From: Quillaja saponaria
Lineage: Eukaryota > Streptophyta > Magnoliopsida > Fabales > Quillajaceae
DNA length: 64,000 bases
Assembly: GCA_029379385.1 (NCBI GenBank)
Contig: CM055617.1
Coordinates: 10,201,532 to 10,265,531, forward strand
Reading direction: 5' to 3'
Positions 1-12,983 of the stretch are shown here, one piece after another; within the stretch, counting starts at the first letter, position 1; each line of letters opens with the position of its first letter. The notes below the pieces were generated by a model, which had not been told where the DNA came from, ran no database searches, and worked only from the letters and a program-made list of their open reading frames with translations. The translations under genes were made by a program, and so were the position numbers.

Positions 1-460
1 TTTGTAAATAGAGAAATATATCTTTCTAGATAAGTATGTATTATTTAGATGTGTATAATAATACAATTTATTATTTAAAGTTTATTCTTTGTAGGCATAT
101 CACAAGAATTGGTCATTTTAATAGACTACTTTAAATTCCTGAAATCCCCATTACTAATAATTTCAATATTAACTTTACTCATATATTTTTCTCACACACT
201 AATTATCGAGTTCCACATTAACCTAATCAATTGTCTATATCTTTCAATCAACTATTTACTTAATAGAATTTATAAAACTCAATTTCTAAACATACACTAA
301 ACTTAAGGTCCTCTTAACTCTTTTACCGAATATCTCATGACTTAATTCAATTTAGTCAATAACTCAAATTCTATAACTTAATGTTGATCTAATAAATTTC
401 ATGTTCCCTAATTAGTTTCTATCAATTGATACCCACATGAATTAATCTTAATCTCTAAAC

Positions 461-462
<2 letters not shown>

Positions 463-507
<45 letters not shown>
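463..507. repeat. (AT)n microsatellite
   Basis: Uninterrupted alternating A and T. Similar tracts lie near 7081-7104, 12940-12978, 40770-40792 and 44140-44161. Confidence 0.95.
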
Positions 508-511
<4 letters not shown>

Positions 512-1431
512 CATGTATGTTCATACATTTATCAACACTTTGTACAATTCATTAATTTATAGTGTTTATATTGTATTTATTAACTTTAACTTAACATAGT
601 TAATTTCAATGTCTTCTAATTAACTATTTAAGTGAACTTAATATTGGTTAGAATTCAATTATTTAGTTTAACTTGATTTAATTATTTAAAGTTCTAAGAT
701 ACTAAAGATTCTTACACCTACTTCAATATTATTCTAACACTTCAAAACTAAGATAAACCTTTAAGAACTCAAGTTTAAGCTTGCCTCAAACTCCGCAACA
801 TACATGACAGCATGCTTGCTACCATACTTCAAGCTACCCATGAGGTAGCATGCCTCACTTGTTAACCACAACACAAGTGGCATACCAAGGCAAAGTGGCT
901 GCCAATTCTTTTCTCCCATACAGCTATAATAGGTTGAAAACAGGGCATAAATTAACCCACTCATAGCTAACTCTTTAATTGATTACACACCCTCACTCAG
1001 GCAGCTTCTAAAGACTCCTAACAATTCACTTACACGATAAAAAGAGAGAAGCTGAGTTCAGACGGCCACAACCAATCCCCTCTACCAAACACCTTTACTC
1101 TCACTATTTTAGCAAACCAAGTAGTATACGTTGGTTGGAATTCAAAGAGTAGGAGAAGAATTTAATACTAAAGAAACAAAACAAATCAGACCCTCCCTTG
1201 ACAAAGCTCTCGGCAACAGGGAGTTAAGAAAATCAAAGAAAACAAAATAAAACAATAACTGTCAGCTAGAGTGGAACTGTCTCTCAAACTCCTTCAAATT
1301 CAAATGGCCATGAATACAAGAAGAATGGGGGAAGAAGACTCACCACCCAACTGAGTTTGAACACCCAAAACTAGAAGCACTTCATGGCCAGCAAAGAGGA
1401 AACAAAAGAAAATCACAACAAGGCACGGCCT

Positions 1432-1475
1432 CGAGGCTTATCAGCTGCTGCCCCGAGGCTTATCAGCTACTGCCC
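1432..1475. repeat. Two-copy 22-bp tandem repeat
   Basis: A 22-bp unit beginning CGAGGCTTATCAGCT and ending TGCCC occurs twice in a row with one mismatch (GCTGCTG versus GCTACTG). Confidence 0.85.
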
Positions 1476-2048
1476 CAAGCAATTCTCACAGCAACCCAAG
1501 CCAAGCAAGGGGAAAATAAAGAAATTGATACAAGGGGGCTCAAATGGTCGGCTGTAACGAGGAAAGGTCACGGCAGAATAAGGAAAATGTAAACAAGGCC
1601 TTCTTTAGAAGACTCGGGTAGCAGAAATAGAAAAAAAGAGAAACAGGGGCATGAAGGGGAGGATTATGGAAGAAAGAAGAAAAAAAACAACATAAAATAA
1701 AACAAAATAAATAGGTTCGAAGTGAAAAAGTTAAATTTGTGATGCATATATTTTCTAGTTTATTATATATATATATATTAATTATTCATTCACTTGTATT
1801 ATTTGGTCATAATATTATTTACTTGGTTATTATTTACTTTACGACAACAAATACACAAAAATTTTAAACGTATACTAAAATTACACAATGATATTGAAAT
1901 ATGACATGTTTAACTATAAATTAGTTTGCTTATTTTATAACATAAATTTATACATTTTGTCTAAAACTCAATTTTACGTTGTCAGGTTATAACAATTAGT
2001 TCTCAGGTTATGACACAGAAACATGCTCCCAAGTGGTACCACCCCTTA

Positions 2049-2463
2049 TAAAAGTCATGTTACATCATCAAACTTGCAACCAACAATTGTGTTAATTAAC
2101 TAAGGATGACTTTACTCTTAGCAAATAAACAAAAATAAGGATGACATTACTTTTCAACAACATTAAGCTACATCCCTCCCATATACTCTTTCTCCTACCA
2201 TCTTTGAAGAGTATTTATTTCTATTGCCATCCACAGCAATGATGACTGAGATCTCACATTCAGCAACAACAGGCCATAGTCATGATTTATTGGCATATAT
2301 TAGATTTCAAAACTCAACCACAAACACATATGGAAATATTACCCTGAATCCAAAATACCATCTCCAGCACATCACCTACTTGTTTTGTAATATAAAGAGA
2401 ACACCCACCCAAAACTAATAATTACCCAAAAGGAAATATTAGATTTTAAGATCTGAAAGATAT
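2049..2463. repeat. Left copy of a ~0.4 kb diverged direct repeat
   Basis: This segment is repeated in the same orientation at about 6658-7033 with mismatches and small indels. Both copies share GTCATGTTACATCATCAAAC near the start, ATATACTCTTTCTCCTACCA in the middle and TTAGATTTTAAGATCTGA near the end. The pair brackets the decayed PMD gene. It could be the LTRs of an old retrotransposon or a segmental duplication. I could not find TG...CA ends, a primer-binding site or pol domains, so the class is open. Confidence 0.8.
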
Positions 2464-4900
2464 GCAGCCTCAGTAACAGAAACAACAAAAATAAGACTCA
2501 ACAATGCCCACTTTGTTAGTCCTTCAATACCAAGCTCTTGTTACAAATAGAATAATGTAAAAAAAATCTTGTACATAAATGACAAAATTAAAAAAAAATA
2601 TCTATGATATTTTGTAGTTAGCATAAGATATCTAAAGTATGTTGTTATTAGCATGAAATAAAAAAGGGCTCACCCGGTGCACAAAATGCTCATCGGCTAT
2701 TACAGGGTAAGGGTAGGGTGGGCGCACATGTACAATTAGCATGAAATGCATGAAAAAATATCAAATATAATAATCTAGTAGCGTTGGCGGTGGGGTAGGA
2801 GGTCTAGACTATTCCATCAACTAGTATAAATATAGGTACTTTGTTATTTGCAAAGCGTTCCTCAAGAAGAGAAAGTGTATTTCTACCTTCAAATAGTAAG
2901 TTCGTTTTTTACAATCTCCTGGGTCACGATGAATCTAATAATTGAACATATTTCATGAGCACAGGACAATTGATGAAAAAATGGATATGCCACCACTATC
3001 AAATTATTTCTAGGTGGACAATCCGACCTTATGAATAAATGGATACGCCTCCACTATCAAATCAGCTGTAAGAACATCAACAACAATCCCACAAGGCAAT
3101 GGGTGAGTAAGTGGATCGTGTGACATAATTTTATTCATAGATTCCTTAGAGTATGCTATTTTACCACTATCTATCAACATCTTTCCTTCTTAGCATTCTC
3201 ATTTCCAACAGATATAGAGCCTTGATAATGTACCATCTAGTAGTATGCATCACTTAATACAAGTGCCAATAAATTTTGGAAGAATATAAAGAGCAGCTGC
3301 TCTGTATTTCAGCAAATTACGACCAAGTAAACATCAAAGTATAGTAACAAGTGGAAAAATTTATTCACTAATCTTTCAAAATTAAAATAGATCCACTTAT
3401 ATTGTCAGATAAATCATATATCAATTAGATAAAATCAGGCTCCATTCAAATGGATATAGAGCTTGAAGTGGTGGAAAGCACAATATAGAACTGACAAAAT
3501 ATGACTTTTGATTAGTTACTTTACACATTGGTTAAATGAAGAGATAACATTATTTAAATGAACATACAACATGAATGATGATAATATATAATTAAACAAA
3601 CCAATCCTAAATTGATATGTGGCGAGTACAGCTTATGAAAATACCATTTATTACTTATGACAGGTGATACCATCTCATTGTGTGTATGGTAATTTGAGCG
3701 ATTGAGTGCCAAAAATCTATTTCAACTTTATAATCAAATGATTATAAAGAACGAATAGCAATGATGTTATCGGTTCTAGCCCTAGTACAAAGATTATCGA
3801 TTCTAGCCCTAGTACAAAGATTATAAACAATTCTAAGTTATCGATTCTAGCCCTAGTACAAAGAACGAATAGCAATGATGTTGATTGTTAAATGTAAAGA
3901 TGAACTAGGATATGAAAAGATAAAGCAAAATAAAGGAAAAAGACAAATGCAATAAAGATTAAGTTCGTTGATTAGTTTTTGAACCCTTTAAATTATTATT
4001 GAGGCTATTATTTATAGTCTTAATTGAAGTAATTTGTAATTCAACCTAACATCGCCCTTAAATAATCGAGACAAATGGTTTAGCAATTGCTCATTAATTA
4101 AACTGCCCAATTATCATATTAAATCGTAGTTGATCTTTTGGTCTGCCGTCCTATAACGTTGACCATCTCTCAAGCAAGCCAAGAGGATAACTATGATGCC
4201 TATCGGCCTACAACACTTGTTCCAAATTTGATAAATACTAACTTGGTAATTTTGGGATGTCAACAATGCTACATCCTATTATTGTTCATTAAATAAGGGT
4301 AAAATGGACTTAATCCAAAAACATATTTCAGAAACTTTCGAAACTCAAATACTGTATCAATGCCAGCACTTGATAAATCATACACTCGTAGCTTTCTCAA
4401 ATACTGAAACGTCTCTAACACTTGAACACCTGTTTATCTCAAACTAGTTCTTTTAATCCCATAATTGTAACTTCGGCAACTTCACTTTCACAATCTCTCA
4501 AGAAAATTGCGAATTCTCTGAATTCCAAATTCTCTTTTTTTTTCTACTAATGAATGACATTTTCCAAACCTTCATCTTCTGTTGAAATTTCTCTTCCAAT
4601 GGATTTCAAAGACTATCTGGGCCCTGTATTTCATATAAACACTATTCATGGGCTTCTTGGCTCCTAGGTAAATTCTTTCCTTCTGATTGAGTATGCCAAT
4701 TTTTCATCCCTAATTTTGGGTCCAATGTTCTAAACCTTTCCACCCCTGAATTGAGCAAATTCACTCCTTTAGTACTGGATAAACTCTTCTTCTCCAAAAG
4801 TAACTTGACTTCTCTTTCTTTTCATACTTTGGCAGACCGTATACTTCTGTGAAACAGGCTTCCACAAATAAGGTCTATTATACTTGATTGGACACCCTTT
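2464..4900. other. Repeat-derived spacer upstream of PMD relic
   Basis: No intact gene is visible. Positions 2665-2725 carry a CCCGGTGCACAAAATGCTC-type sequence that I associate with a common dispersed plant repeat. A three-copy repeat lies at 3768-3864. About 4590-4900 may hold remnants of the 5' part of the PMD gene, for example a reading WKPISDLLE just before the inserted element, but no continuous frame can be drawn. Confidence 0.5.
3768..3864. repeat. Short repeat, three copies
   Basis: The string TCTAGCCCTAGTACAAAGA occurs three times, each preceded by TATCGRT, with an AT-rich insert between copies two and three. The flank AACGAATAGCAATGATGTT also occurs on both sides (3750 and 3864), as if a local duplication produced the array. 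Confidence 0.85.
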
Positions 4901-4937
4901 TTAACACATGGAAGCCAATATCAGACTTACTAGAACT

Positions 4938-5460
4938 AGGGCTGTGCAAGGAACCCGGGATAACCGAATATCCAAACCGAACCGGTAATTTGGTTCGGTT
5001 AAATTCGGGTATTTTTTTTATTCGGTTCGGTTCGGGTAGTTAAATTTAATACCCGTTATTTTCAGTTCGGTTACGAGTAGTGAGGTAGACTACACATGGG
5101 TACCCGTGGTTACCCGAAAATCAAAATATATAATTTTTTTTAATTTTTTTTTGTTATTTTTAATGTATTGTTGTATTAATTTATAATTTTATATTTTTAT
5201 TTGTGTTGAATATGTTAATATATTATGTTTTTTGTATTTTTTTTTATAATAACTAATGAATTTAAAGAGTATGAGGTTCAAAAATAAAAAAATATAATTT
5301 TTAAATTAATTTTAGTAAAATATTAATAAATTTTGGGTAACCAAATATCCGAACCGAACTAGTCATATTTTTTCGGTTCGGGTAATACCTATTTTCGGTT
5401 CGGTTCAGTTTAAAAATTTATCATTACTCGGACTGAACCGAACCGACACGTGCACACCCT
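4938..5460. mobile_element. MITE-like inverted-repeat element inside PMD relic
   Basis: A non-coding 523-bp element with ends AGGGCTGTGCA... and ...TGCACACCCT. Its flanks are rich in the CGGTTCGGTT / AACCGAACC motif on opposite strands. This is the familiar AGGGCTGTGCA inverted-repeat type widespread in plants. AACT stands immediately outside both ends and may be target-site remains. Removing the element brings a PMD-like reading on the left (WKPISDLLE) next to one on the right (SLEFFWSKSHYVFHFP), so it seems to have landed in the PMD gene. The superfamily is not certain; hAT-like is my guess. Confidence 0.75.
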
Positions 5461-6357
5461 AACTATAGCTTAGAATTCTTTTGGTCCAAGAGCCATTATG
5501 TCTTTCATTTCCCTAGTGGAATGATGACTGTGACCATTCTAGATATGAACGCACTTTGTGGTCAAAGAAGCAGTAGAGGAGAGGTACTTGCCTTTACTGC
5601 TCATAAGGAACCCTTGGACTTCAAAATCCTTAAGGACAATAAATCTTAAAGCAAATTCATGACTTTTTACCAACAAACCACAAGTGAAGGTCACATTTAT
5701 GTCTTATATTACTTTGGTGGCCGAATGTCTTGCTGAAGGTCATATCTATGTCTTAAACCCTTTCGTTCTTTTCAGCGTTTACCAAGCCTTTTAACTGATT
5801 TGGTCCAACTCACTGAGAAAGGAAAATATCATGGCAAGAAGCTCGCTTTGGGTGGCCCAATTTGGTTAGTGCAATATTGGCTGGTAGTTTATTTCCCCGA
5901 ATTTGGCTATCATGCCATCCAACATGATGATGTTGATCTTAACTGCTACAGCCAACATGTTCTCCAGACACAGATTCCACAAAGTACCTCTTTAGTGCCT
6001 TCTTTAAAGTTTTTCACTGCTTTAGTCACACTACCCACAATTTCATGCCCTTTATCGACTGTTCTTATGGTGACTCCATCTACAAAGGCAAACCCATTGA
6101 CATCCTTTCAGTCCAAAAAGATCAACAAAAAATTTATATTTCCTTACTCTAATGGTGGTGGCAAATTTTCAGATAATGAATTCTTAGGCTTTCTTAGCTA
6201 CTTAAAGAATAAAGAAACAAATCTCACGCTGGTATACCACCAAGCAAAATGGCCGTGTAGAACAAAAACACAAAAATATTACATAATTAGGACTAACCAT
6301 GCTTTTTCAGGGCTGGGTCATGTTCCTAAGCGATTTTGGGTAAAAGCTTTTGGATAG
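5461..6357 (+). pseudogene. Plant mobile domain (PMD, aminotransferase-like) gene relic
   Basis: Peptide patches in more than one frame match the plant mobile domain found in MAIN/MAIL proteins and in many transposon-borne genes. They run in this order: SLEFFWSKSHYVFHFPSG with MTVTILDM (about 5471-5560), LAECLAEG / AEGHIYVLNPF (about 5725-5765), then LALGGPIWLVQYWLVVYFPE within the 185-codon open frame that starts at 5800. The GP-W-L-Q-WL-YFPE pattern is the most diagnostic. Frames change between patches, the N-terminal half is interrupted by the 523-bp inserted element, and no complete gene model can be drawn. It is most likely cargo of a dead mobile element, though a decayed host gene is possible. 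Confidence 0.72.
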
Positions 6358-6657
6358 CAGTTTGGTTTTGTTAACAATTTGGCTTATTAGTCTACAATCT
6401 TCCAGGCTATTTAATTGGAAATGTCCATTTGAATTTATTTTTCAGAACAACCTGATTACTCTTGTCTGCAGACTTGCGAGATTACACAAAGTTAAGATTT
6501 CAACTAATCATATCTTCACCATGTATTTTTCTTGGATATGGTGAGTTTCACAAACGTTATCACTGTATGATCAGTCCTCCTACAAATTATGTATGTACCA
6601 TGAGGTATAATTTTGATAAGTGCACGTTTTCTTTTTCTATACCAGGGTCCTCATTTG

Positions 6658-7033
6658 ATAAAGGTCATGTTACATCATCAAACTTGCAACTAATCATTGT
6701 GTTAATTAACCAAGGATGACTCACTTTTCAACAACATCAAGTTACATCCTGCCGTATACTCTTTCTCCTACCATCTTAATTTGAAGAGTATTTATTCCAT
6801 TGCCATCCACAACAAGGTGTCTGAGATCTCAAATTTAGCAACATCCCATAGTCATTGTTTATTGGCATATATTAGATTTCAAAACTCAATCAGACACATA
6901 TGGCTCATAATCCAACCCTAAATCAAAATTTTCATCTCCAACACACCACCTGCTTGTTAATATAAATAGAACACCCCACCTAAAACTAATTATCCAATAG
7001 GAAATATTAGATTTTAAGATCTGAGAGATATAT
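6658..7033. repeat. Right copy of the ~0.4 kb diverged direct repeat
   Basis: Same orientation as the copy at 2049-2463. It differs by scattered substitutions and short indels, including loss of about 30 bp after AAGGATGAC. It starts about 300 bp past the end of the PMD reading frame. Confidence 0.8.
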
Positions 7034-10013
7034 ATGTTAAATTTAAGGAACTCAATTTTTCATCACATCCAAGCACTTATAATATATATATATATATATA
7101 TATATGTTATTATTATTTAGTGTTATATTTAATGGGGACTTAAAAAAAGAGGGAATCCCAATAAAACAGAAGTTATGAACACTTTCAAAGAAGGACTGGA
7201 CTGAAATTTGGGCAGGCCAATTTAATTTGAGATTGGGCTGCCTAAAAGGCATATACACAGTAATAAATAATTTTCCTAAAAAATTTAACTCAGGTTGTGC
7301 TCCCTCTCTGATTTTATCCTCTAATTTGTAAATAATTTAACGTATATATTATATCTATGTCAATACTATTCCAAAAAATCAGAAACTCATTATGATCTAC
7401 TTCTTAATCTTAAATTTAGTTAACTCATATGTTTAGATTTTTCATTTTAAAAAATTAAAGAAATAATTAAAATAAACCAAACACAAGTACATACTTCTCA
7501 GTCATTTTGTACAACCAAATTAAAATATATTTTTTAACTTAAAATTTTTACTCAAAACAAATTCAACTTTATAAAATAAAACGCTTCTGAACACAGATGC
7601 TCATAAAGGTGTGCAATGAAGGTAGTTATTATATATATAATATCACAAATACTAGTTACACCCAACCAATATATTTTACTGTCATTTAAAAATACTTTTT
7701 TTAAAATAACACTCATGCATGTATACCAAAATTATTTTGATACTTCATTGTTTAAGAAAATTCATTAATTAGTATCAAAATCAGTGATATGTTCATTATA
7801 AAAGGTGTAAGCCAAAATGCCATTCAAAATTTTCGCCCATATTGGGATGGAGATCTATTGTCTCATTATCGTATCACACTCTCTTCCCCTCAATCAAATA
7901 TTAACATCTCACTTCTTCTTTTTGTTATTTCAATTGATTTTTATTACCAGAAAGTCCCTGCTTCAATCCAAAACTAAGAGCAAATCAAATGAGTGAATCA
8001 CGATTGCTTGGTAAGAGGCTTTGTAAAATCAAATCCCAGTTGGTAAGAAACTTGTAAAATTGAATCTTTAGGTTCTAATTTACAATATTTGAAGGGCATG
8101 GGCTAAACAAAATTATTGGGTCAGATTCTATCATTTAATTGCCACTTCAGATTTTTTAATTGGTGAATTTCTATGCTTATATGACTTTTTTTCTTCTTTT
8201 TCTATCACTAATACCCACACACTGTTTAAGTGATTAATCTAAATTCATTCAGGATTCGTAGATGTCCATTCTCATAAGTGTTTTCTTACAATCTTAAATC
8301 CTTAATATTATAGAGACTTTTCAATTTCTGAACTCAAACTTATTTTATTACTGAAATCACGCCTTATGAATTTATGCTTATATGATTTTGAATAGTATTA
8401 ATATATATTATTATTTAAAAATAAAAGAAAAAGTCAAATATATAAAATATTATTTGATGGATATTATCAATTGTCAGCCTTTCGAATGGAAAGAAAAAAC
8501 ACATAACACACATGTTAAAATTAAATAAAATTTGAAACTAGGACTATATAACCTACATCTAGATAAAGTTGTATTCTCTTTGGATTTTTAAAAAATAATA
8601 ATTAGAAAACGCAATGTTCCAAAACAATTTAAATTTTTGAAAATACTAGACTCATCACACAAGAATAGGTACATATCCAAAGAATGAATAGTTGTACTAA
8701 AATTGTATGCATGTGACATGTTATATTGTGTTAAAAAATTAACTTATAAGAATATAGACACTAATCTCAAAAATATAAAATAAGAATCTTTAAACATGCG
8801 CCCATGGAGGCTAGTCAATATAAAAGACACATACATAGATAATTGTGTTGTAATATGGGAAACAACACTATGTCTTAGTCTTGACTCCTAACTTTAACAG
8901 TGTCACTCCTGACTCCTGAGTCATTAGGGTTTCAACTATTAAGTTTCAAATTCAAATTTTGGTTGGGAGAGACAAAATTTATGACAAAAGAAAACAAACC
9001 ATTTGTCATGTCCAAATAAGCCTAATTCTCTTTATCAGGTCCTCCCAATGGGACAAAATAAAAGACTAGTAGTCTAGCATTTATATAGCTTCCATTTAAT
9101 ACGTGAATATGAATTCACAAACCTAGGGTATGGACCAAGAAACCAACCAAAACAACATTATTTTGCATATTACACTACATGATGCAGGGACATTTAACAT
9201 GCATGAATATATGCTCTGAATATATGTTCATGAAAAGTTTCTTAGAATTACCAAACAACAGATACAACATATATAACCAAGACCATCCATAACACTAATG
9301 ATTACCAAATTACAATAGCAATCTCCCTCTAGCTCGTCAATACCAATACCATATTACCATTTATACCAAATCCCTTCTCACAATCCAAAACAAATTAACA
9401 AAATGAAACAAATATTAGTTCCTCAATTCCTCATCTTGATCATTGAGGACTCCAACATATACCACCCCATACCAGTAAATCTCCAATTTCACCCACCTAC
9501 CTAATCACAAATAGTACAATATTACAAAGAAAGAACATGTCAAATTGTCATGCATATACAGCCATAATCATCAAAGACTTGATTACTTACTGAACTGTGA
9601 AAGTTGCACCAAATCAAAAGGGTCATTTCCTTCATGGAAAACACTGCATATGTGTGGATGATGATGGTGATTACAACGTACGTACTGCGACCAAAATAAC
9701 AAAGCAGATGACAGGAAGCGGATCCGAGGTTCCTCTCAGCTCAAAATAAGCAATTCTCAACCTTCACAAATAAAACCAGCAGGCTGAAATAACACACTCT
9801 TGCAGCTGACATGATCACTCTGATCCAAATTCCTCTCATCCAATTCCTTGCTTTTCTCTTTTCTGTTAACTTTTTCTTTTCATGTAACCTATCCCCAATA
9901 GAATCCTAAGTAAGACAACATAAAAGGACGACAGCAAAAGCTAGAGACTTAAAAAAGGAGGGAGACAAATTTGAAAATAATGCTTGTTTTTGGTTATTTT
10001 GTGGTACTTCTGG
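7034..10013. other. AT-rich spacer and 3' flank of the Dof gene
   Basis: Contains an (AT)n tract at 7081-7104 and no recognisable coding sequence. The last few hundred bases before 10014 should include the 3' UTR of the Dof gene on the minus strand, but no poly(A) site could be fixed. Confidence 0.6.
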
Positions 10014-11238
10014 CTAGATCAGAGAAGTGACTGAAGGTCCAATATTTGCTTGATCATTAATCCAAACACCCATATTTGTTGCTGTATTCCAATAAAGTGA
10101 AGGATCAGAGAAACCCAATTGCTCGATCTGATTTTGGCTAGCATTACGGTTCCAGTCTAACTTATTTTGTCCTCCTTCAACTTTAACCCCACTACTACCT
10201 GCAATTTGCAGATCTTCGAATTGAGGCAAACCTTGAAAATTGTGAGTGCCTAAACTATCTTTGGGGACCCCATCAATGAATTTTTGTTGCTGGAGGGTAG
10301 AACTAAGCATGGAAGCCATAATTGGAGTAGTAGTGGTTGTAGAAGAGGTACCAAATATGGAGGAATAGCTTGAAAGAAATGAGTTATTTGAAGCAAACCC
10401 ATTTCGGTAATCATTTTCACTAGCTTCACTAGACATTACTCCTGAGGAAAAACCTAATCCAAGAGCATTCAACTGAGGTTGAGGATCATACCCAGAAACC
10501 GTATCTATACTGGAAACTCTGGAATTGAACCTGGGAAATTGAAGATTTATATCACATGGGTTATTGGATAATCCATAAAACAAAGGGTTTATGTGATTTG
10601 AGTTAGAAGACATATCGATCTGGGATTGGGAATTGGAACTAGGAGCTGAAGCTGTTGAAGAAGCAGAACCATCAATAGTGGCAGAGGAGTTTGTTGGTCG
10701 TTTCACGCGCTTGTGTTTCCTGCACCCACCACCTACTGGAACATTTCTCAAGGTTCCACCTCTTGTCCAATATCTCTTGCAAGCCTTACAGAAGTGCCTT
10801 GGCTGGGACAAGCTGTAATTGTTGTAGTAACAAAACTTAGTGTTTGATGAATCACAACGAGGACAGTTGAGGGCTTGTTGTTGTTGTTGCAGAAGCTCTT
10901 GACCTGGTTTTTCCATTACCCTGCTATTACCAGTTGAACCCATTGATCCCTTTTGATCATCTATCTGATTCTACACAAAAGAGAAATGAAAAAACAAAAA
11001 AAAAAGAGAAAAAAGAAGAAAGAGTTTAAGGTAGTGTTCTCTTAGGTAAAATAACAAACACACAAAAAACATATTCTCTTCCAAAAGCAAAGCAACAAAA
11101 TTAGGGTGTTGTCTTGTTTTTGTCTAATAATTGAGAAAGACAGATAGACAGAGATAGAAAGATAGATGAATGAACCTGTGGCAATTCATTAGTCATTGGA
11201 GAGATCATGGGTAGCATTTTCTCAGAGTTACCCAACAT
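10014..11238 (-). CDS. Dof-type zinc-finger transcription factor
   Basis: Nuclear DNA-binding protein of the plant Dof family, whose members bind AAAG cores. Two exons: 11176-11238 (21 codons, starting [13 protein letters not shown]) and 10970 down to 10014. They are separated by a 205-bp GT-AG intron and join in phase 0, giving 339 residues. The Dof finger is complete: CPRC at residues 57-60 and CKAC at 82-85 (CX2CX21CX2C), followed by [20 protein letters not shown] and a basic tail. A poly-Gln stretch precedes the finger; the C-terminal part is Ser/Asn-rich as is usual for activation regions. An ATG at 10943 inside exon 2 would also give an intact Dof protein, but the short first exon with good splice sites fits the family better. 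I do not assign a specific orthologue. Confidence 0.94.
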
Positions 11239-11639
11239 TTTTGCTTTGTCTCTCAAAGGAAATGTTGAAACAAAGACTAAAATACAAAGAGCAGGTGGCT
11301 AAGGATATGGAAAAGAAGAACAAATACTACTTGTAGTAATTAATAATGTTATAAACTGATTGAATTGTGTAATTTCACGTGATGGGTCTGGTTCAAAATC
11401 GAATTTTTGATGTTAATTTTAGTATAATAAGGGAAAATCAGAAATAAAAAAATGAAAGGGTATAATTTTGCATTCGAAATCCAAGAATAGGACAGAGAGT
11501 AAAGCATCAGGGAAGAGATGAATCTGCGAGTGGGTCGAGAAAGAAAGAGAGAGGAAACCTCTGAGAAGAGGGGGAGGACCGGTCTGAGACTAACTACACG
11601 AATTACTAAATGTAACATTCCTTTGAAAGAGAGGGAGAG

Positions 11640-12934
11640 AATCTGATAGATTGGTAGATAGAGGGAATCCCCAAGAGCTCAGTATCCAATGCGGTCTAAC
11701 ACATCAAATCCTACTTCCACTTAATTTTGAATAAATTATTATCCAAATAAAGAATATGCATGTGATCAAAAGAGCCCTCCATGTTATTAGTATTTGTCAA
11801 TGCATGCGCTTAATTATGGTAACAAAGAGAGGCATGTATGCCAGTCTATACATACATACAAATTAGATAAATTGAGAGTATACATGACATGGCAGATGAG
11901 AACTGATAGTGGGAACTATTCATATGTGAAATGGATAATCATTTTGTGTAAATTCCAAGAGAAAAAGACAGGAGAAAACCATGTGGTAGTCTACATCTGA
12001 AAGAGAATTACATGTTGGAGAAGACTCTTCTTGCTATGTTATAGATTTTACTTTTTCTTTCTCTTAAAAAAAAAAAAAAAAAAAAACAGCTAATGGGGGT
12101 GTCAGAGAGAGAGAGAAGGATGGAGGCTTGAGGGTGCAGAAACATGTGGTGGGCAGCTCAGCTCCTACGGAGAAAAGGAAGAAGAAAAAGCAAAGGCATA
12201 TATAGTTTGAGGGAACAAAAGGATTTTGTAGTCTCCCAAGGGATTTTCTCATCTAACCCTATACTTCCCATCATTATTCTTACCAGTGTTGTCTTCTGCT
12301 TAACCCTAGATGTTTGCTAATTAATTTCATAATTTAAATATTTAGCACTTCACTATTCATAATGAAGAATAGTTTGTCTAATTTTCTATAATAAATAATT
12401 TAAATTCAAAAGATTGCAAGTCAACGAGGCTGATGAGTGGATTCACTGCATCCCATATCATATCTGTAACAACTATTCTCATGTGCAGCGTAACCAAATT
12501 TACGACTTAAGTGATCCGTTTAAATTATTCATGCATGTAATTTTATATGATAATTTATATTTTTAATTGAAATAATGTTTTATAAAATATAATAAAAACA
12601 TTTATGATCTCATGATCAGAAGTTCCAATTTGTCTAGTAATTATTGATAGTGACTAGGTTAAATTATTTATGAAGAATAATAAATATGACTGACTTTCCA
12701 TTTTGTTTTAATGATACAAAACTCTTTTAAGTGTATTTTTCTTATAGTAATAAAATGGACCTTGAAAGTACAATATTTCACGTTTCTTAACATGGAATGT
12801 TTCGTTTACATCATTACTATCTTTATGAGAAAGAATACTAATTATATTTTTATAATTGAAACTTAATTTTTTTTAAGTGTGACTATAATTATTTATAAAA
12901 CAAATTTATTTTACTAACTACGTATATACTATAG

Positions 12935-12983
<49 letters not shown>

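Larger units (their letters stand above)
1..2040. other. AT-rich intergenic region, no gene recognised
   Basis: I see no convincing gene here. The left part is very AT-rich and holds an (AT)n microsatellite near 463-507. Positions about 760-1700 are less AT-rich and have the texture of an old transposon. They include a two-copy 22-bp tandem repeat at 1432-1475. The minus-strand open frame at 761-964 matches nothing I know. Confidence 0.6.

Noticed and set aside
5800..6357. 185-codon frame as an intact PMD gene
   Set aside because: PMD homology continues upstream in other frames, so this frame is only a surviving piece of a broken gene.
10633..10818. Plus-strand 61-codon frame
   Set aside because: Antisense to the Dof zinc-finger exon.
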